Shown here in pieces: positions 1 to 5,856 of a stretch of 15,401 nt of DNA. The stretch spans positions 3,733 through 19,133 of the forward strand of contig PKWQ01000236.1 of assembly GCA_003133265.1 (NCBI GenBank). Reading direction: 5' to 3'. The translations under genes were made by a program, and so were the position numbers. A model generated the notes under the pieces. It worked only from the letters and a program-made list of their open reading frames with translations, was not told where the DNA came from and searched no databases. The stretch comes from Acetobacteraceae bacterium. Its GTDB lineage: Bacteria; Pseudomonadota; Alphaproteobacteria; Acetobacterales; Acetobacteraceae. How positions within the stretch are numbered: the stretch's first letter is position 1; every line of letters begins with the position of its first letter.

Positions 1-120
1 GCCGCCCAGGACGAGGCAAAGCCCGGCGACTGCGGCGCGGTATGACGCGGCGGCAATTCTCTCACCCATGCCGGTGCGCCCCAGCGCCATCACGACAAGC
101 CTGAGTAATAATTCGGGCAT
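1..120 (-). CDS. Small membrane protein, N-terminal part (cut by window edge)
   Basis: An open frame begins with ATG at 120 and runs leftward off the window, giving 40 visible residues. It starts MPELLLRLVVMALGRTG and then has a hydrophobic stretch (AAVAGLCLVLGG) that looks like the first membrane helix. It begins 12 bases after the stop of the DUF883-like gene, so the two are probably cotranscribed. In many proteobacteria the gene next to an ElaB/YqjD-type gene encodes a small holin-like or DUF-type inner-membrane protein, which would fit. The visible part is too short to name a family. There is no clear Shine-Dalgarno sequence, so translation may be coupled to the upstream gene. Confidence 0.5.
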   Translation of the reverse strand, partial: MPELLLRLVVMALGRTGMGERIAAASYRAAVAGLCLVLGG

Positions 121-132
121 CAAGCGCCGGGC

Positions 133-465
133 TCAGCGCGACATCAGCCGGCTTGCGCAAAAGCCCCCCGCAAACACCAGCAGCAAGGTGGCCAGCGGGT
201 GCTCTTCGACCTGACGCACAATGCTCTTGGCAGAGTATTCGGCCGTCGCGGTGGCGCTGTCATAGAGATGTGCCGCGGACTCGCGAATCTGCTCGGTCGC
301 ACCCTGTGCTGCCTGTGCCGCCGTGCCGGCGCCGCTGAAAGCGCCGGACTTCGCGTGCGACATCAGCGAAGCAAAATCCCGCTTCAACGACGCAAGATCG
401 GCTGCGATCGCATCAAGATCCGGCGACCTGGGGGACTCGGCTTGGGCATTTGGCTCTGCGCTCAT
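133..465 (-). CDS. DUF883 (ElaB/YqjD-like) membrane-anchored protein
   Basis: This 110-residue protein has an acidic/polar N-terminus, a long amphipathic helical middle (DAIAADLASLKRDFASL, then Ala/Glu-rich helix to about residue 80) and a single C-terminal membrane segment (HPLATLLLVFAGGFCASRL) ending in Arg. That layout is typical of the ElaB/YqjD/DUF883 family, about 100 residues long and anchored in the inner membrane by its C-terminus. E. coli YqjD binds ribosomes in stationary phase; whether this homologue does is unknown. A GAAGGATCTA ribosome-binding region lies just before the ATG, and the same ten bases precede the entericidin-like gene at 2388. It follows the exported protein ending at 548 with an 82-base gap. 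Confidence 0.8.
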   Translation of the reverse strand: MSAEPNAQAESPRSPDLDAIAADLASLKRDFASLMSHAKSGAFSGAGTAAQAAQGATEQIRESAAHLYDSATATAEYSAKSIVRQVEEHPLATLLLVFAGGFCASRLMSR

Positions 466-547
466 AACTAGATCCTTCGATTATGGTTCGGAACGTATGG
501 CACGAAATAGCCACGCAGGCCGGAACAGCCTGACTATCGTCGGTCTT

Positions 548-1009
548 CTATTGCGCCAGCGCGGAGTCGATGATCTGCGTCGCGAGCCGGGTATCGCCAT
601 TGCCCAATGCGCGGCGCGCCTCGTCGATACGCATGACAAGCGGATCGTTGCTATGTTCGTTGGTTTGGCCCTGCGCGACGGAGCGATGAAGCAACCGTGT
701 ATCCGCCATCTCCAGAGACTGCTGCGCTTGTCCGGTATGGCCGGCAATAAGCGCCTTGCGCGCTGCGACCAAATAATCTCGCGGCGTAGCGTTCTCATCG
801 ATCTCCGGCGATGGCAGGTTTGGAGCGATCTGGGTTCGGGTATCATGCGCTGTGGTATTGCTCGCCTTGTCGGAACGCGGCAGCGAACTGCCGGTTCCGA
901 TCTCGTTTCCAGGCCGGGCGCCCGTATCCGTGGCCGCCGGCGCCTGGGCCAACGCGGGCATAACCGTAGCGGCGAGCAGAGCGGCCAAGGCAAGGGCTTT
1001 ACTGCACAT
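548..1009 (-). CDS. Exported protein of unknown function, 153 aa
   Basis: From ATG at 1009 the protein is 153 residues. A GGAG motif eight bases upstream supports this start over a longer in-frame one at 1051. Residues 1-22 form a signal peptide (MCSKALALAALLAATV, ending PALAQA), so it is probably periplasmic. The middle is low complexity and polar. The C-terminal half (about residues 75-153) is helical with two similar segments, DYLVAARKALIAGHTGQAQQSLEMA and IDEARRALGNGDTRLATQIIDSAL in outline, which resemble a pair of TPR-like helical hairpins. No named family is recognised. It is the fifth gene of the leftward run and probably shares its transcript. Confidence 0.7.
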   Translation of the reverse strand: MCSKALALAALLAATVMPALAQAPAATDTGARPGNEIGTGSSLPRSDKASNTTAHDTRTQIAPNLPSPEIDENATPRDYLVAARKALIAGHTGQAQQSLEMADTRLLHRSVAQGQTNEHSNDPLVMRIDEARRALGNGDTRLATQIIDSALAQ

Positions 1010-1061
1010 GGAACGGTCTCCTTTGATAGTCGACAGGCTAGAAGATTTCAACAGCGCATGG

Positions 1062-1355
1062 TCAGCGGTAGAACGGAAAACTCAAATTAAGCGACACGCC
1101 CGGTGGTTCACCGTAATAGACTGGAGCCGGCGCATAGATGACCGGGGGGCCACCGTAATAGCCATAGGGCCGACGCTCGACATAACGCTCGACCTGGCGG
1201 TGTTCCACCCGGCCGCGCCAACGCTCATCATGACCTCTGTCCTGGGCCTGGGCTGCCGGGCACAACGTCAACGCCAATGTCGCCGCCAGCAATGCCGAAG
1301 CCGCGGCAAGATGCGTGGTGTTGAAAAATCGTGCAATGCCAATATGGATGGACAT
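1062..1355 (-). CDS. Small exported Tyr/Pro/Gly-rich protein
   Basis: This 97-residue protein has a signal peptide (residues 1-38, hydrophobic core ASALLAATLALTLC, cleavage near AQAQD). A charged Arg/His/Glu segment follows (RWRGRVEHRQVERYVERR). The C-terminal part is rich in Tyr, Pro and Gly (YGYYGGPPVIYAPAPVYYG) and ends SLNLSFPFYR. Such short exported proteins with an Arg/His-rich middle and a Tyr/Pro tail are common in Acetobacteraceae and Rhizobiales, but their role is not established. Its AGGAG ribosome-binding site overlaps the stop codon of the Spy-like gene upstream (11-base gap), so the two are very likely coupled. Confidence 0.7.
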   Translation of the reverse strand: MSIHIGIARFFNTTHLAAASALLAATLALTLCPAAQAQDRGHDERWRGRVEHRQVERYVERRPYGYYGGPPVIYAPAPVYYGEPPGVSLNLSFPFYR

Positions 1356-1366
1356 GGCGTTTGCTC

Positions 1367-1903
1367 CTATCTGTGCCTTTCGTGTCTGCCGTGTTCCGCC
1401 TCGTCGCGGAACATCTGATCGGCGGCTCCCTTCTGTGCATCGGACATCGACGCATACAGGCTCTGGAAAGGAGGAATAAGAGCGCGGACATCCTTCGCGT
1501 GCTCGTCTGCGATCTGCGCGTAAGCATGCATCTGCTCAAGCGCGGACATCTTCCCCAGCGTCGCAGCCTGCTGCTGCATGATCTGCTCCATGCGCAGCGC
1601 GTTATCGCGCATCACTTGGGCGAACTGGTCCCACTGCGGTTGTTGGGCCGGCGTGATGTGCAGGCTGGTATGCATTTTGGTGATCCGCTGTTCCACCCGT
1701 TGCGCCATGGTGGGCGCGGCTCGCTGGGCAACAGCCGGCCGTTCGACCTTGGGGCTGGCCGCCGCGGGGGGCGCAGCGGTGCTGGAATCGTTGGATGCAG
1801 CAGATGCCACGTCCGTGGCAAAGCCACCCATGTCGGCGACAAAGCCACCAAGGACAGCCAGAGCAGTCGAGGTGATCAGTATCTGTCGTAGATTCATACG
1901 CAT
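1367..1903 (-). CDS. Spy/CpxP-like periplasmic protein (LTxxQ family)
   Basis: Starting at ATG 1903, which has GGAG nine bases upstream, the protein is 178 residues. An earlier in-frame ATG at 1948 lacks support. The N-terminus is a signal peptide (LRQILITSTALAVLGGFVA). A low-complexity Ala/Pro linker follows, then a helical domain. LHITPAQQPQW at residues 81-91 is a classic LTxxQ-type motif and MSDAQKGAADQMF at 153-165 is the second one. The family includes Spy, an ATP-independent periplasmic chaperone, and CpxP, an envelope-stress sensor inhibitor. The C-terminal tail is His/Arg-rich (HGRHERHR), a possible metal-binding tail as in some family members. It lies in the leftward run between the DUF3309 gene and the Tyr-rich exported protein. 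Confidence 0.85.
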   Translation of the reverse strand: MRMNLRQILITSTALAVLGGFVADMGGFATDVASAASNDSSTAAPPAAASPKVERPAVAQRAAPTMAQRVEQRITKMHTSLHITPAQQPQWDQFAQVMRDNALRMEQIMQQQAATLGKMSALEQMHAYAQIADEHAKDVRALIPPFQSLYASMSDAQKGAADQMFRDEAEHGRHERHR

Positions 1904-1970
1904 TGTGGATATCTCCGGATCAGAGTTGACGCACGGCTTGCTGTGCATTTGGAGGCGAACGCGAGGGGCG

Positions 1971-2123
1971 TCAGAGCCGGCCGGTAAGCAACAGCACCAC
2001 GACGATGATCAGCAGCACGCCGAGACCGCCGCTAGGGAAGTAGCCCCAGCTCGCGCTATGCGGCCATGTGGGGAATGCGCCGATGACAAGCAAAATCAGA
2101 ATGATAAGTAGGATCGTGGGCAT
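1971..2123 (-). CDS. DUF3309 family small membrane peptide
   Basis: This 50-residue gene starts at ATG 2123 behind a good AGGAG site. The peptide begins MPTILLIILILLVIGAFPTW, has the central motif FPTWPHSASWGYFPSGGLG and ends with a second hydrophobic helix (VLLIIVVVLLLTGRL). The layout of helix, PTWP..S..WGY.PSGGLG and helix is the signature of DUF3309, a family of about 50 residues common in proteobacteria. The function is unknown; members are often stress-induced. The protein should span the inner membrane twice. It is 67 bases upstream of the Spy-like gene on the same strand. Confidence 0.88.
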   Translation of the reverse strand: MPTILLIILILLVIGAFPTWPHSASWGYFPSGGLGVLLIIVVVLLLTGRL

Positions 2124-2232
2124 GGCTTCTGTCTCCTGTGATGGCAACGTGGTTCCTACGACGACACCACTGCCCTCGACCGCTGGTAGGGGTTCACGCC
2201 GTCAGCCGCATGAACCCTGACCGCACTTGCGG

Positions 2233-2388
2233 TTACGGTGCGTGCTTTTCCGCCGAATGTTCAATGGCCTTGCCCGCATGCGAGATGTCCTCGCCGGCCC
2301 CGGCGGTCGTATGGCAGGCACCAAGCAGCGGCGCGACGCCGAGGAGAGCGAGGAGGGTCAGAGTACGCATGAGATTCTTTGGCATCAT
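2233..2388 (-). CDS. Entericidin-like small lipoprotein
   Basis: The peptide is 51 residues from ATG 2388, or 50 from the adjacent ATG 2385. Both follow a GAAGGA ribosome-binding site, with six or nine bases of spacing. It has a short basic N-terminus, a hydrophobic core (LTLLALLGVAPLLGAC) with lipobox LLGAC, then an Ala/Gly-rich amphipathic tail (GAGEDISHAGKAIEHSAEK). This matches the entericidin A/B family (EcnAB), whose consensus contains T.aGaG.Di...G.ai. Entericidin B is a bacteriolytic lipoprotein linked to stationary-phase stress in E. coli; many alphaproteobacteria carry only one copy, often called a stress lipoprotein. It heads the leftward gene run. Confidence 0.88.
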   Translation of the reverse strand: MMPKNLMRTLTLLALLGVAPLLGACHTTAGAGEDISHAGKAIEHSAEKHAP

Positions 2389-2706
2389 GATAGATCCTTC
2401 GTGTTCGTGCCGGTGGCGCGCCGGTTTGGTATTAACGTCAGATAGGCTCGCCAAGATTGACATCGCGGGGGCTGGTGGCCGCATCGCCGAGTGCCGAGCC
2501 TGGACGTGATGCGACGTGTCGTAGAACGCGTGTCCTTCAGAAGGACGGGACGTAGACCAAAAACAGGCCCAAGTCCTCACAGAGAAGGTTACAAAATCCA
2601 GCCATCGCGAAATGGCGTTATGTGCGCGCCGCGGGTGTAGCTCAGCCAGTCCTATGACTAATCCGGCTGGCTAGTAATATGGTGTCGCAACTGACGTTCA
2701 AAGCGT

Positions 2707-2721
2707 AGGATCGGAAACTAC
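2707..2721 (-). promoter_or_regulatory. 15-bp shared motif, copy D
   Basis: Read on the minus strand this is GTAGTTTCCGATCCT, identical over all 15 bases to the copy at 7188-7202. It lies about 320 bases upstream of the entericidin-like gene and points toward it. It may be a promoter element or protein-binding site for the leftward run, with a long leader, or it may serve an unseen RNA. Confidence 0.45.
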
Positions 2722-2895
2722 CTATAGTGAAAGCCATGCCAACGCCCATGATTGCAGCAGTTAGCGGTGCCTGATCATTCGCGCACCCGACAAGCAACGC
2801 GGCGGCATGGTCGATCGACAAGATGCAATCCGCGAGGCGTGCATGGTTGTCTACGAGCCAGCTTAAAGCCGCCTGAACAACCCAGAATGCTGCGA

Positions 2896-2927
2896 CCGCC
2901 GGCCCGGGGAGGAGTTCGGGCCGGCGG
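2896..2927. ncRNA. Perfect 11-bp hairpin, possible small RNA or terminator
   Basis: The arms CCGCCGGCCCG (2896-2906) and CGGGCCGGCGG (2917-2927) are exact complements around a ten-base loop. On the plus strand the loop reads GGGAGGAGTT; on the minus strand it reads AACTCCTCCC, which contains an anti-Shine-Dalgarno sequence (CTCCTCCC). Neither side has a T tract, so a simple intrinsic terminator is unlikely. Alphaproteobacterial small RNAs of the CCUCCUCCC-loop type expose such loops, which is the reason for suggesting an RNA. Alternatively it is a structured terminator without U tail. Confidence 0.35.
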
Positions 2928-3076
2928 CCTAAGATCGCCGCGGTGGGGTGGGGGCGACCTATATGAATGCCCAGTTAGCTGGCAATTTATGGCCATCCGG
3001 CGCTTGCGTTCCATCTACCATGGCGGCCAGACCGCATCTTCTAGGTTGAAGATAGCAAGTGCTGCGCCGGCAAAGA

Positions 3077-3091
3077 AGGTTCGGAAACTAC
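3077..3091 (-). promoter_or_regulatory. 15-bp shared motif, copy E
   Basis: On the minus strand this reads GTAGTTTCCGAACCT, 14 of 15 bases identical to copies A and D. The flank also matches: TGA precedes it, as it precedes copy A and copy B. It points leftward into the gene-poor interval, about 150 bases before the hairpin at 2896-2927, and has no obvious protein gene close downstream. Confidence 0.45.
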
Positions 3092-3298
3092 TCAAAATAA
3101 GCAACGGTCGCGTTTGTTCGCGGCAATAGGTATTTTCCGATTCTGGCGGCTGAAGGCCACTTTAATCATAGATATTGGTCGATATTCTCCGGCGCGGGCG
3201 CGACCTATGCGGCTGGGCGGGAGGGAGAGATCGCGTGATAATCATCGCGTGTCGAACAACGTCTGGTAGTCATACCGGATTGGTCAAGGAGATGCAAA

Positions 3299-3472
3299 GT
3301 GTTTCTTATTGTTATCATTCTGGTATTCCTGTTTCTCCTCGGGGGCGGATATCACGGATACCGGCGTGAATACTATGGCGGCGGCGGATTCGGTCTGATT
3401 GGGACTATTCTTATCGTGATGTTATTGCTCTTGTTGTTTGGTGGTCCCCGCTTCGGGTGGTACAGTTACTGA
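3299..3472 (+). CDS. Small Gly/Tyr-rich two-helix membrane protein
   Basis: A 57-residue frame starts with GTG at 3299, seven bases after a strong AAGGAG, and ends with TGA at 3470-3472. The protein has an N-terminal helix (VFLIVIILVFLFLLGGG), a short polar Gly/Tyr turn (YHGYRREYYGGGGFG), a second helix (LIGTILIVMLLLLLFGG) and the tail PRFGWYSY. It resembles the peptide at 13408-13575 in layout (helix, GGG.Y.GY, Gly-rich turn, helix, LxGG). No family name is certain. Its codons are unusually AT-rich (TTT, CTT, ATT, TTA) beside the GC-rich neighbours, which may reflect transfer or simply hydrophobic residues. It begins the rightward gene run. Confidence 0.7.
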   Translation: MFLIVIILVFLFLLGGGYHGYRREYYGGGGFGLIGTILIVMLLLLLFGGPRFGWYSY

Positions 3473-3503
3473 ATCGCGGGATTTGTCCGAATCGGCGCGG
3501 CGG

Positions 3504-3577
3504 GTCTACAGTGCTTCTCCGCCGCGCCCGACGGAAGAACGTCTACAGTGCTTCTCCGCCGCGACCGACGGAAGAAC
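3504..3577 (+). repeat. Tandem duplication, two 37-bp units
   Basis: Bases 3504-3540 and 3541-3577 are the same 37-base unit in direct contact, differing at one position (C at 3527, A at 3564). Each unit starts GTCTACAGTGCTTCTCC and ends GACGGAAGAAC. The second unit ends 12 bases before the ATG of the LpxR-like gene, so the duplication lies in its leader. Confidence 0.95.
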
Positions 3578-3589
3578 GAAGGGTCACAC

Positions 3590-4615
3590 ATGCCAAAAGT
3601 CGCTGAAGAATTCAGCCGTCACCGCAAGATGTTCGTGCTTCCGGTCTGTGCCGGCGCGATGCTGCTGGCGGCCGGGAGCGCCCATGCGGGGACACCATTG
3701 CCCGATCCGGGCACCATCGTGACCATACAGACCGAAAACGACATCTTCGGCCACACCGACCGCAATTATACCGCCGGTATACGCCTTGGCGTGATGCTGC
3801 CGACCGGCGAGTTGCCGGGTGTGCTGAGCGATCTCGACCATTCGATCTGGGGCGAAGGGTTGCAGCGCCTGTACCTGGACATATCGCAATCCCTGTTCAC
3901 CCCGAAGGATACCGCTGCCGTGACGCCCGATCCAAAGGATCGGCCCTACGCGGCCGTGCTGATCACTCGACTGGGCATCGTGCATACCACCGATCTGACC
4001 CAGAGCGTGGTCGGTCTGGGTCTTGGCGTGCTGGGGCCATCTGCGGAAGGCGAGCAGTTACAGAACGGCTTCCACGACCTGATCGGCGACCCCAGGAGCA
4101 ATGGCTGGCATGCGCAGATCAAGAACATGCCCGTCGTCCAGATCCTGGCCGCGCGTACCTGGCGCCTGCCACTGTTCACGGTCCCCGTGGCTGACTTGGA
4201 AGTGGACGCGATGCCGTCGGTTTCCGGCACGGCGGGAACCTGGCTGGACAACGCGCAGGTCGGTTTCCAGCTACGGATGGGACAAGGCCTCGACTCGGAT
4301 TTCGGCCCAGTGCGCATGAGCCCGGGGCTGACCGGGACGGATGCCTATATGCCGACGCGCCCCTTCGTCTGGTATGTGTTCGCCGGCGCCGACGGACAGG
4401 CTATCGCCTGGGACTCCACGCTGGACGGCAGCCCGTTCCGGTCCGGACCGCATGTCTCGAGCGTGCCCCTCGTGGGAGAGATGGAAGTCGGCTTCGCGAT
4501 AATCGCCTATGGCTTGCGCTTCAGCTACACGCATGTGCTGCAAACCGCGGAATTCCGTGGCCAGCGCGGCGGACTGTTCCAGTTTGGGTCAGTCGCGGTA
4601 GCCGCGCGGTTCTAG
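3590..4615 (+). CDS. LpxR-like outer-membrane lipid A 3'-O-deacylase
   Basis: From ATG 3590, with GAAGGG upstream, the protein is 341 residues; a longer frame from 3548 would read through the tandem repeat. Residues 14-33 form the signal peptide core (MFVLPVCAGAMLLAAG, ending AHA). The mature protein begins with TIQTENDIFGHTDRNYTAGI (about 45-64), whose Asn-Asp pair and NYTAG match the N-terminal active-site strand of LpxR (DUF2219). RPYAA follows at 118-122, and GPSAEGEQLQNGFHDLIG at 149-166 holds the Gln and His of the catalytic region. It ends in ...AVAARF with a terminal Phe, typical of a beta-barrel outer-membrane protein. LpxR removes 3'-acyloxyacyl chains from lipid A, altering membrane properties. 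Substrate specificity here is not known. Confidence 0.85.
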   Translation: MPKVAEEFSRHRKMFVLPVCAGAMLLAAGSAHAGTPLPDPGTIVTIQTENDIFGHTDRNYTAGIRLGVMLPTGELPGVLSDLDHSIWGEGLQRLYLDISQSLFTPKDTAAVTPDPKDRPYAAVLITRLGIVHTTDLTQSVVGLGLGVLGPSAEGEQLQNGFHDLIGDPRSNGWHAQIKNMPVVQILAARTWRLPLFTVPVADLEVDAMPSVSGTAGTWLDNAQVGFQLRMGQGLDSDFGPVRMSPGLTGTDAYMPTRPFVWYVFAGADGQAIAWDSTLDGSPFRSGPHVSSVPLVGEMEVGFAIIAYGLRFSYTHVLQTAEFRGQRGGLFQFGSVAVAARF

Positions 4616-4757
4616 CTGCCGGGGGGTAGGGCGAAGGAATTTCGTCAAACGGCCCATGCTCTACCGCTTTGTCACGTACTGTCTTCCCTCCGATTGTCCT
4701 GAAGAAGGTCCCATACGAAATGATACACCGTAACCAACTCACCCCATGGTTTGTGTC

Positions 4758-4907
4758 ATGAATCTGCATTCTTTCCTGGTTGAGCCGGTTGTCGCCCTGG
4801 TGGCCGGAATCCTCATCCTGGTTCAGCCGCGACTGCTCAATTACATTGTCGCGATCTATCTCATCGTCGTTGGAGTCATGGGGCTGGCGCCTCATTTTCT
4901 TCAGTAG
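4758..4907 (+). CDS. DUF3096 family small membrane peptide
   Basis: This 49-residue gene begins at ATG 4758; an in-frame ATG at 4746 is an alternative, and neither has a strong ribosome-binding site. The sequence VVALVAGILILVQPRLLNYI then VAIYLIVVGVMGL is the DUF3096 signature (a helix, P.LLNY at the turn, and a second helix ending in IVVG..GL). Family members are about 45-50 residues, inner-membrane and of unknown role. The gene lies 142 bases after the LpxR-like gene and 19 bases before the next membrane gene, so it probably belongs to that operon. Confidence 0.85.
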   Translation: MNLHSFLVEPVVALVAGILILVQPRLLNYIVAIYLIVVGVMGLAPHFLQ

Positions 4908-4926
4908 GCCAGTAATGGAGTCTCCA

Positions 4927-5163
4927 ATGGGTCGATCGACGAATATCCTGGTGATCTTGGGGGCGTTGTTGGCGCTTCTGGGCATTGTGGGGTTGGCTAT
5001 TCCGGTGTTCACCACGACGCAAACCAACGAGGTGGCCCGGATCGGCGATCTGAAGATCCAGACGCAGGAAAATGCATCCCATGCGATCCCGCCTTTGGTC
5101 AGTGGCGGCGCCTTGGTCCTGGGGATCATCCTGATCGGCGGAGGACTGTTCCGCAGGCGCTAG
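4927..5163 (+). CDS. Small two-helix membrane protein, 78 aa
   Basis: ATG 4927 is preferred because GGAG lies eight bases upstream; ATG 4915 is in frame but lacks one. The protein has helix one at about residues 6-26 (ILVILGALLALLGIVGLA), a periplasmic or cytoplasmic loop of about 28 residues (VFTTTQTNEVARIGDLKIQT), helix two at about 58-74 (VSGGALVLGIILIGGG) and a basic end, FRRR. A family of small proteobacterial proteins has the same plan (helix, TT....V..IG.....T......IP, helix). I cannot name its function. It follows the DUF3096 gene by 19 bases. Confidence 0.7.
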   Translation: MGRSTNILVILGALLALLGIVGLAIPVFTTTQTNEVARIGDLKIQTQENASHAIPPLVSGGALVLGIILIGGGLFRRR

Positions 5164-5186
5164 AATATGCTCGGTGTGTGGAGTGG

Positions 5187-5201
5187 GTAGATTCCGAACC
5201 T
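5187..5201 (+). promoter_or_regulatory. 15-bp shared motif, copy C
   Basis: GTAGATTCCGAACCT matches copy A at 13 of 15 positions; the two differences are T/A exchanges also seen in other copies. It ends 78 bases upstream of the ATG at 5280, close to the 74-base distance seen for copy A and its gene. This consistent spacing supports a promoter or operator role for the Thr-rich exported protein. Confidence 0.5.
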
Positions 5202-5279
5202 GCTGCCGGCTGCGCCGAAGTCCCAACTGAAGGCGACGGCGCTCGGCATTTGCCCGTCGGTCAGTATTGGAAACATGCA

Positions 5280-5585
5280 ATGAACAGGTTTTTCGTAGCC
5301 GGCGCAGCGGTGCTGGCGATGGCAGCAAGTGCCGCCATGGCGCAGACGACGTCGTCGCAGACCACGACCACCGTTACCCCGGCGATCGTCGCGCCGCCGG
5401 CCGGCACGCTCAGCAGCACCCACACCGAAAAGACCACCGGCGTTGACGGGACACAGACCGAATCGACGGCGACAACCTACCGCAACACCAATGGCGTGGC
5501 GGATGACAGCGTGACCAAGACCACCACCTACCCCTCGTCGGCCGTTACGACGGAAAAATCATCCACCACGTCCGTCACGAAGTAG
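5280..5585 (+). CDS. Exported Thr-rich protein, 101 aa
   Basis: The start is ATG 5280, just after a weak GGAAA. Residues 1-22 are a clean signal peptide (MNRFFVAGAAVLAMAASAA, cleavage after AMA). The mature protein is dominated by Thr and Ser (QTTSSQTTTTVTPAIVAPP) with a middle segment STHTEKTTGVDGTQTESTA and YRNTNGVADDS, and no cysteine. It is therefore probably periplasmic or cell-surface and likely disordered. Similar Thr-rich exported proteins with a TYRN..GVADDS segment occur in Acetobacteraceae; no function is known. It has a related neighbour, the Thr-rich lipoprotein at 5641, and a shared upstream motif at 5187-5201. Confidence 0.7.
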   Translation: MNRFFVAGAAVLAMAASAAMAQTTSSQTTTTVTPAIVAPPAGTLSSTHTEKTTGVDGTQTESTATTYRNTNGVADDSVTKTTTYPSSAVTTEKSSTTSVTK

Positions 5586-5619
5586 GTGGGCGGACTAGCT
5601 GGGTGCGCACCCCGCCACC
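5585..5619 (+). terminator. Possible GC-rich hairpin between two Thr-rich genes
   Basis: Immediately after the stop codon, GGTGGGCGG pairs with CCGCCACC (one bulged G), enclosing the perfect palindrome GGGTGCGCACCC at 5601-5612. No U tract follows, so it may be an RNA-stabilising or weak terminating structure rather than a standard terminator. Confidence 0.3.
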
Positions 5620-5640
5620 CTCAGAAACAGGATCGCTCTC

Positions 5641-5856
5641 ATGATCGACACCACATTCTCAGCCGCCAAGGCTTCGTTGGGCGGGTTATCTCCAGTGGCC
5701 GTGCTGCTCGGCACCGCCATGCTGCTCGGCGCCTGCACACCGGATCATAAGGTGCAGACCACCACCACGGAGCAGACCACCACCCGCCAGAGCGTTCCCG
5801 CCACGACACCGAGCAGCACCACCACGACGACGAGGACGCAGCAAACTGTTCCGTGA
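5641..5856 (+). CDS. Small Thr-rich lipoprotein, 71 aa
   Basis: ATG 5641 follows an AGGA site at about eight bases. The N-terminal region ends in the lipobox LLGAC at residues 28-32 (VAVLLGTAMLLGAC), so the protein should be lipid-anchored at Cys32. The remaining 39 residues are Thr/Gln/Ser-rich (VQTTTTEQTTTRQSVPATTP, then STTTTTRTQQTVP), similar in style to the exported protein at 5280. No family function is known. Its TGA stop overlaps the GTG start of the PLD-like gene (GTGA), indicating translational coupling. Confidence 0.75.
   Translation: MIDTTFSAAKASLGGLSPVAVLLGTAMLLGACTPDHKVQTTTTEQTTTRQSVPATTPSSTTTTTRTQQTVP

Larger units (their letters stand above)
2389..3298. other. Gene-poor divergent region (about 900 bases)
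   Basis: This stretch separates the leftward and rightward gene runs. I see no convincing protein gene in it: the longest frames (2752-3129 on the plus strand, 2775-3014 on the minus strand) lack ribosome-binding sites and family resemblance, and have an Arg/Pro-rich composition typical of non-coding GC-rich DNA. It does contain two copies of a 15-bp motif (2707-2721 and 3077-3091), a perfect 11-bp hairpin at 2896-2927, a small interrupted palindrome around TGATAATCA at 3232-3249, and a 15-base match to the 5' end of a tRNA at 2631-2645. Its base composition is more AT-rich than the neighbouring genes, especially after 3100. Confidence 0.6.

Noticed and set aside
485..493. TTCCGAACC on the minus strand upstream of the DUF883 gene, resembling the core of the shared motif
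   Set aside because: It matches only nine core bases and lies about 20 bases from the start codon, too near to act like the other copies.
323..1090. 255-codon plus-strand frame across the leftward genes
   Set aside because: It runs opposite three genes with signal peptides, ribosome-binding sites or family matches; its own sequence is Arg-rich and shows no domain.
2631..2645. GCGGGTGTAGCTCAG, matching the 5' end of a typical tRNA-Gly
   Set aside because: The following bases do not form a D-arm, anticodon arm or T-arm. It may be a chance match or a relic of an integration site, but one arm is not enough to call either.
2752..3129. 125-codon plus-strand frame in the gene-poor region
   Set aside because: No ribosome-binding site, Arg/Pro-rich composition, and it spans the strong hairpin and motif copy E. 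The minus-strand frame 2775-3014 was rejected for the same reasons.
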